Shown: in pieces, positions 37,101-44,276 of the stretch
Position numbering within the stretch: position 1 is the stretch's first letter
How the letters are laid out: every line of letters starts with the position of its first letter
Assembly (NCBI RefSeq): GCF_019393635.1
Contig: NC_057862.1
Coordinates: 94,735,159 to 94,799,158, forward strand
Direction: 5' to 3'
DNA: 64,000 nt
Source: Dromiciops gliroides
Taxonomy: Eukaryota > Chordata > Mammalia > Microbiotheria > Microbiotheriidae
The notes under the pieces: model-generated
What the model was told of the DNA's origin: nothing
The model's database searches: none
The model's input: only the letters and a program-made list of their open reading frames with translations
Program-made: the position numbers and the translations under genes

Positions 37101-40100
37101 TGTAATGAAGAGCTTTGAATGACAGAAGATGTTATATTTGATCCTGGGGGGTGATAGGGAACTACTGGAATTTATTGCATTGGAGTTGGGAGGAAGATTG
37201 AATAGTCAGATCTATGCTTTAAGAAGACCAATTTGACAACTGAACAGAGGATTTCCTGGAGTGGGGGAAGACTTGAGGCAGAACGACCAAGCAGAAGGCA
37301 ATTATGATAGTCCAGGCGTGAGGTGATGAAGACCTGGACTACGTTGGGGGGGTATCAGAAGACAGAAAAGGGTCCTATGTGAAAGATATTAGGAAGGTAA
37401 AATTGAAAAAACTTAACAACAGATTAGATATAATGGGTTGAAAAGAAATGAGGAGGGGCAGCTAGGTGGCACAGTGGATAGAGCACCTGGAGTCAGGAGG
37501 ACCTGAGTTCAAATTTGGCCTCAGACACTTGACACTTACTAGCTGTGTGACCCTGGGCAAGTCACTTAACCCCAATTGCCTCACAAAAAAAAAGAAAAGG
37601 AATGAGGAGTTGAGGATGACACCTAGGTTGTGAGCCTTGGTAAATGGAAAGATGATGGTCTCATAATGGCAAAAGTGAGATTAGAATGTAGGTCTGCTGA
37701 CTCTCAGTCCAGTGGTCTTTCCACTATTTCGTTCCGCTGTGTCAAGGCCCAAAACAAACCAGTTAAATAACCAAAATATTTCAATTTAATTCTATACCAA
37801 AAGAAGGGGAGGGGCATTATTCTCCTTTGGACATGTTTCTGATTGACGATGTCTTCTTAAAATGTTACACACAAAACAGAAAACAATATATTAGGCTAAG
37901 CTGTGGATGCTGTTTAGATTGGGGAAAGAAAGTATAATAAATTCCTACTTCTCTATAATTCAAAAAATAAAAAATAAAACAAAAACTCAAGGAAACAAAC
38001 TCCAGGTCTAAGGAAAAAATAATTTCTGAATAGGCCAGATTGATTCCTGGAGAGATATTAAAATAATGATAATCAATGGATTTTCAGGTCAATGTATATT
38101 TGTTGTTTAGTTGCATCTGACTCTTTGTTTACACCATGGACCATAGCACACTGTCCTCTATTATTTCCCAAAGTCTGTTCAAACTTGTGTTCATTGCTTC
38201 CATGACACTATCTCATCCTCTGCAATTGCCTTCTTCTATTGCCTCCAATCTTTCCCAATGTCAAGGTCTTTTCTAATGAATGCACTTTCTCATTATGTGG
38301 ACAAAGTATTTAAGTTTTAGCTTCAGTATCTGACCTCCCAATGAATAGCCTGAATTAATTTCTTTAAGTATTGACTGATTTGATCTCTTTGAGTCCAAGT
38401 ATTCTCTAGCACCACAATATGGAAGTGTTTATTCTTTTATAGTCCAAATTTCACAATTATACATTGCTACTAGAAAAAACATAGCTTTGATTACGTAGAC
38501 CTTTGTGGGCAAGGTGATGTATCTGCTTTTTAGTATGCTATTAAGATTCATCATAGCTTTCCTTCCAAGGACATCTTTTAATTTTGTGGCTGCAGTTGCC
38601 ATCTGCAGTGATCTTTGAGCCCAAGAATATAGAATCTGACACTGCTACCATTTCTTCTCCCTCTATTTGCCAGGAAGTGATAGGATCAGTTGCCAAGATC
38701 TTAGTTTTTTTTTTTTTATGTTAAGTTTCAAGCCAACTTTTATACTCTCCTCTTTCACCCTCATCATGAAGCTTCTTAATTCCTCTTCACTTTCTGCCAT
38801 CAGAGTGCTATTGTCTTCATATCTAAGATTGTGGATATTTCTCTTGGCAACCTTAATTCTAGCTTTTGGATTCATCCAGCCTGACATTTCATATGATGTA
38901 CTCTGCATATAAGTTAAATAAATTGGGTACTCCTTTTCCAATCTTAAACCAATCAGTTTTTCCATATTTGGTTCTAACTTTTGCTCCTTGGCCCCATATG
39001 TAGGTGGCTCAGAAGACAAGTAAGATGATTTTGTATTCTCATCACTTTGAGGACTTGCTATATTTTGTTGTTATCTACACAGTTTTTAATGTAGTCAATG
39101 AAGCAGACGTAGGTGCTTTTCTGGAACTCCCATGCTTTCTTCATAATCTAGTGAATGTTGACAATTTGTTCTCTGGTTACTCTGCCTCTGAAAACCAGCC
39201 TGTTCTTCTGGTAATTCTCAGTTCACATACTAAAGGCTTGCTTGAGGAATCTGAAGTATAACTTTGCTGGTGTGTGAAATGAGCACAATTGTTCATCAAT
39301 TTGAACATTCTTTGCCATTGCCCATCTTCAGGATTTGGGGCATAAACTTTTCTAATCCAGTGGCTACTGGTGAGTTTTCCACATTTGCTGGCATATTGAA
39401 TGCAGCACTTTAACAGCTTCATCTTTTAGGATTTTAAATATTTCAGCTAAAATTGATCACCTATACTAGCCTTATTATTAGCAAGGATTCCTAAGGACCA
39501 CTTGACTTCATTCTCCAGGATGTCTGGTTCTAGATCAGTAAGCACATCATTGTGGTTATCTATGATATGAAGATCTTTCTTGTGGAGTTCATTTCTCTAT
39601 TCTTGGCACCTCTTAATCTCTTCTGCTTCTGTTAAATATCTACTATTTTTGTCTTTATCATGCCTATTTTTGTATGAAACATTCCTCTGACATCTCTAAT
39701 TTTCTTCATGATACCTCTTATTTTTCTCGTTCTGTTATCTTTTATTTCTTTGCATTGCTCATTTAAGAAAACTTATTTCTCCTTGCTATTCTCTGGAATT
39801 CTGCATTCAGTTGGGTATATATTTCCCTTTCTCCTTTCCTTTCCTTTTCTTTCTTTATTTAGCTATTTGTAAAGCCTGATCAGACAGCCATTTTGCTTTC
39901 TTGTTCATCTTTTTCTTTGGAATGTTTTTTGTTGCTGCCTCCTATACACTGTTGCAAACCTCTGTCTATAGTTCTTCAGGCACTCCAGCAGATCTAATCA
40001 CTTAAATCTATTTATCATTTCTACTTCATATTCATAAGGGATGGTATTTAGGTCATACATATATAATCCTATGGTTTTCCCTACTTCAATTTAAGTCTTA

Positions 40101-43100
40101 ATTTTGCAAAAGAAGCTCATGATGTGACCTATAGTCAGCTCCAGGTCTTGTTTTAACTGATTGTACAGAGCTTCTCCATCTTTGGCTGTAAAGTATATAA
40201 TCAATCTGATTTCTATATTGACTCTCTGTTGAAAAAGAGTGTTTGCTATGACCAGCAAGGTATCTAGACAAAACTGCTTCATTTTGTAGTCCAAGCCAAA
40301 CTTGTCTGTTATTCCAATTATCTTTTGATTTCTTACTTATAATCCCCTATGATGAATGTGGCATCTTTTTTGGCGTTATTTCTAGAAGATGTTGTAGGTC
40401 TTTATAGAAATGATTAACCTTGGCCTTGTCAGCAACAATGGTTAGAGCATAGACTTGTGTTACTGTGATGTTGAATAGTTTGCCTTAGATTCTAAGAGAT
40501 ATCATTCTGTCATTTTTGAAGTTATACCCCAGTGCTGCTTTTCTTTCCCTTTTATTGACTATGAGGGCTACTCAATTTCTTCTATGACTTGCCCAAGGTC
40601 ATATATGTAGTAATCAACTGAATAAAATTCACCCATTCCCATCAATAAGTTCAGATACCCAAGTTGTCACTGTTTAATCTATCTCGTTTGACCACATCCT
40701 GCTTACCTTGGGTCATAGATCTTATGTTCCAGATTCCTATGCAATATTGATTTTTACAGCATCAGACTTTCCTTTCATCACCAGATACATCTGCAGCTGA
40801 GGTTCCTTTCAGCTTTGGCCCAGCTGCTTCATTAGAACTGGAGCTACTTGTAGCAATGTGCATACAGCAAGACTAAAAGCAATGTGATGAAAAAAAAATA
40901 TTCGATCTAGAATCAGAGAACCCAAGTTCAAATTTTGACTTGGAAATTTACTAGCTTGAGAAAGTTACCTTACTTCTCTGGGTCTCAGTTTCCTCATTTG
41001 TAAAGTGAAGAGCTTGGACTAAACAACTTTGAAATCTTCCGCTGGCTCTAAAATTATAATCCTACAATCCTATAACCTTTACCTTCTTGGTTCTGGATAT
41101 TAGAACAGGTTAGGAATGTATGAGCTATTTTGGTGGTCATATCATACTGTGAACTGATAGCGATTATTGTCTATTAAAGCTCCTACATATATTTTTAAAA
41201 GACTTTAAAAATCACTATAGATAATAGTATTATTTACATAATTTATACATCTTAGAATCATAGTATAAGAGCTGGAAAGGACCTTAAATGTCATCTTTAT
41301 TTTAAGTATGGTGTAACTGAGATACAAAAGTCACATAGTCATTAAACAGTAAAGCCAGGGTTCAAATCAATATCTTTCTATCTTATACCCAGTGTTCTTT
41401 CAACTACACCAAGTTGTACCTCAAACAATATTACTACGGCTGAATTTAAGAACTTTTTTAGTCAGCTAGTCAGCTACCAGTTATTAAGCACCTACTTATT
41501 ATGTACCCGGTACTGCACTAAGATCCGGAGATACAAAGAAAGGCAAAAGACAGTCTGTGTTCTCAAGGAGCTCATAGTCTGATGTAGGAGAAAACACAAA
41601 CTATGCACGAACAAGATACAAGACAAATTGGAGGGAGTTGCTGAGGCATTATTATTATTATTATTAATTTTTGCAATTCAAATAAATCACCATTAGTCTG
41701 TTAGTTCCTTGAAACCCAAAGCACAGTAAAGAATTGTCATGAATAAAGCACAATAAAACACAATTTAAAAAAAATCATGCAGTTCCATACCTTAACCTGG
41801 TTTTGAACTGTGCAGAATATTTCGACTCTGAGAGTTTGATGACCCATACCATCCAGTACTATTCTCCCTATTACTTTGTATATAGTAGGAGCCTTTGCAA
41901 GCTTCGAAAAGCAGTTTGCCTTAAAAAAAAATAAACAGTGTAAAATTATAAATATCAATTTTTTTTTACTGGAGGTGGTAATCATGTAATTTACTTTGCT
42001 GCTTATATTAAACTTATTCTTGGGTTCAATTCATAATGCCTGAACTTGACAATGACAGCTCTGCTGGAACAACTCTTCCCTCTAGTACAGAGATGCAAGT
42101 TCATCCCAGTGCTGTCCGCCTCTTCAGACAGCATGACAGCATGGAAAGATGTATTTTGAACAAACATAAAGTGCCCCATGATATTTTTTAATGTATACCC
42201 CAAGTGTCAACCCAATTTTCTAACCAATATACCCAATCTGAAATGCATGGGTCAATTGGCAGTAGAGAATGTTATCATCCATATAAATTTTGTCTAGGAA
42301 TCCTGAGTCAACCAATTTCTATTGCTCTCAGTCAGATATCTTATCTAACATTATAATGGTGAAGAAAAACTCAGCAGCTGTATTTCACTCACCGTGAATC
42401 CATGAATAATCCTAGATGTTAACGGGGTTTGTTGGAAACCTTAGCAATAGTAGTTTTGCTGAAGTGGAGAGGGCAGAAGTCATTTGGAGAGGCTCCAAGA
42501 AAAGAGATTGAAGATGGAAAGTGAAGATGAGGTAGGAAGCTGTCTTAAAGTATCATTTATTTGCAGTAGAAGAGAAGCCAGGTGACAGAAAGAAGAGAGG
42601 TACACACAAAATGAAGAAGAGAAACTATCCTCCGCTCAGAATGGCATTATAAGAATTAGGAGGGAAAGGGAAGAGAAGCAATTCACATAAGTAGCAAAAC
42701 TACATCCCGACATGTGGTGACAATGTTGATTTACTTTGACATCATATAGTATCAATTTAAGGGTTCACACTCTGCACAACAGACAATAATATACATTCTA
42801 AAACGAACAATGTAAGCATACAGAATATCCAGCCAAATACTAGAACTTGACAATGTGTTAGAGAAGATACAATGGCAAAAATAATCTCAAGGTTTTTTTC
42901 ATTGGATACAGTTTTGAAGATTAATTTATGTTGTAGAATGAGTAAGGAACTCATTAGAATTATATGGGTGGATAAAGCACCAGCCTTGGTTCAAATCCAG
43001 CCTCAGACACTTGACACTTACTAGCTGTGTGACCCTGGGCAAGTCACTTAACCCTCATCACCCCCCCCCCCCAAAAAAGACCACTGACTTGCAATAATTG

Positions 43101-44210
43101 ATTGATCTTTCCTCCTCTGAAGTTCTAATGTTTATAATCTATGCTATATATCCAGGTATTTGATTTACCATGATTAACTTGGTTAGGGCTCCAATTGTTT
43201 CCCATATCAGGTCTTTTCTTCCCAACTATGGTGTAAACTACTGTAGGGCCTGAACTATGTTATGTCAACCTGGTGTTTTGAAAAGAACACAAGACTAGAA
43301 GTCAAGTGATGGTGATTTTACTTGTTTCTCTCACTATGTCTGAGTTTGGGCAAGTTGTTTCACCCATGGTTTCTTCATGGGTAAAATGAAGAGCTCAACT
43401 AGACAACTTTTAAGGGATTCCTTGGATTTATATTTCTTTTAATGAAGCTGTATCTCCCATCATCATAAAACATTTATTGAGCACCTATGATGTATAAGAG
43501 ACCTAGCCCAATAAACATCTATTGACTTGAAGAAGAAATTACAATCCAATTTTCAACAACTATTTTTCAGACTTCACATTTCTGTCTCATAAATCACAGA
43601 TAGGCAGACCAGGACCCTGACAACTGCAATTTTGCCCAATGCTGCCTTTTTCTAATTAAGAATAGCAATGCCTCACATCTGTGAAGCATTTAACATTCAA
43701 AGAACATTGCCTCATAATCCTCATAACCTTGGAAAGTATGTTTCCAAGTAGTATTATCTCCATTTTGAACAGATGAAGAAGTTGAGGCTCAGTGACTCCC
43801 CCAATGTCAACAGCTAGCAAGGAAGAAACCGAGACTAAAATGTACGTCTAAAGTTTCCTGGTCTCTTTCAAACATCCTTTGATATGCTTGTAGCATGACG
43901 GAGTAATGGCAGAACTGAACTTGAAATGAGAGTGACCTCCCTCGGAATTTGGCCTTGACACTTCCTCAATATGAGACCCATGGACAAGTCACCTAATCTT
44001 TTTGACACTCAGTTTGTTCCTCTGTAAAATAGTAATTCTTTTACTTATCTACCTTATATAAAGTTCTATGTAAATGTGTTAGGTTCTTCCCCCGCAGACA
44101 CACATCTTTCTCCCCCGTTTTCCTCCTCTTTCCCTCTCCCTCTCTCCTCTCCCCTCTCTTCTCCGCCCACATTTATAAATATGTATATACATAAGTGCAC
44201 ATATATGCGT

Positions 44211-44276
<66 letters not shown>

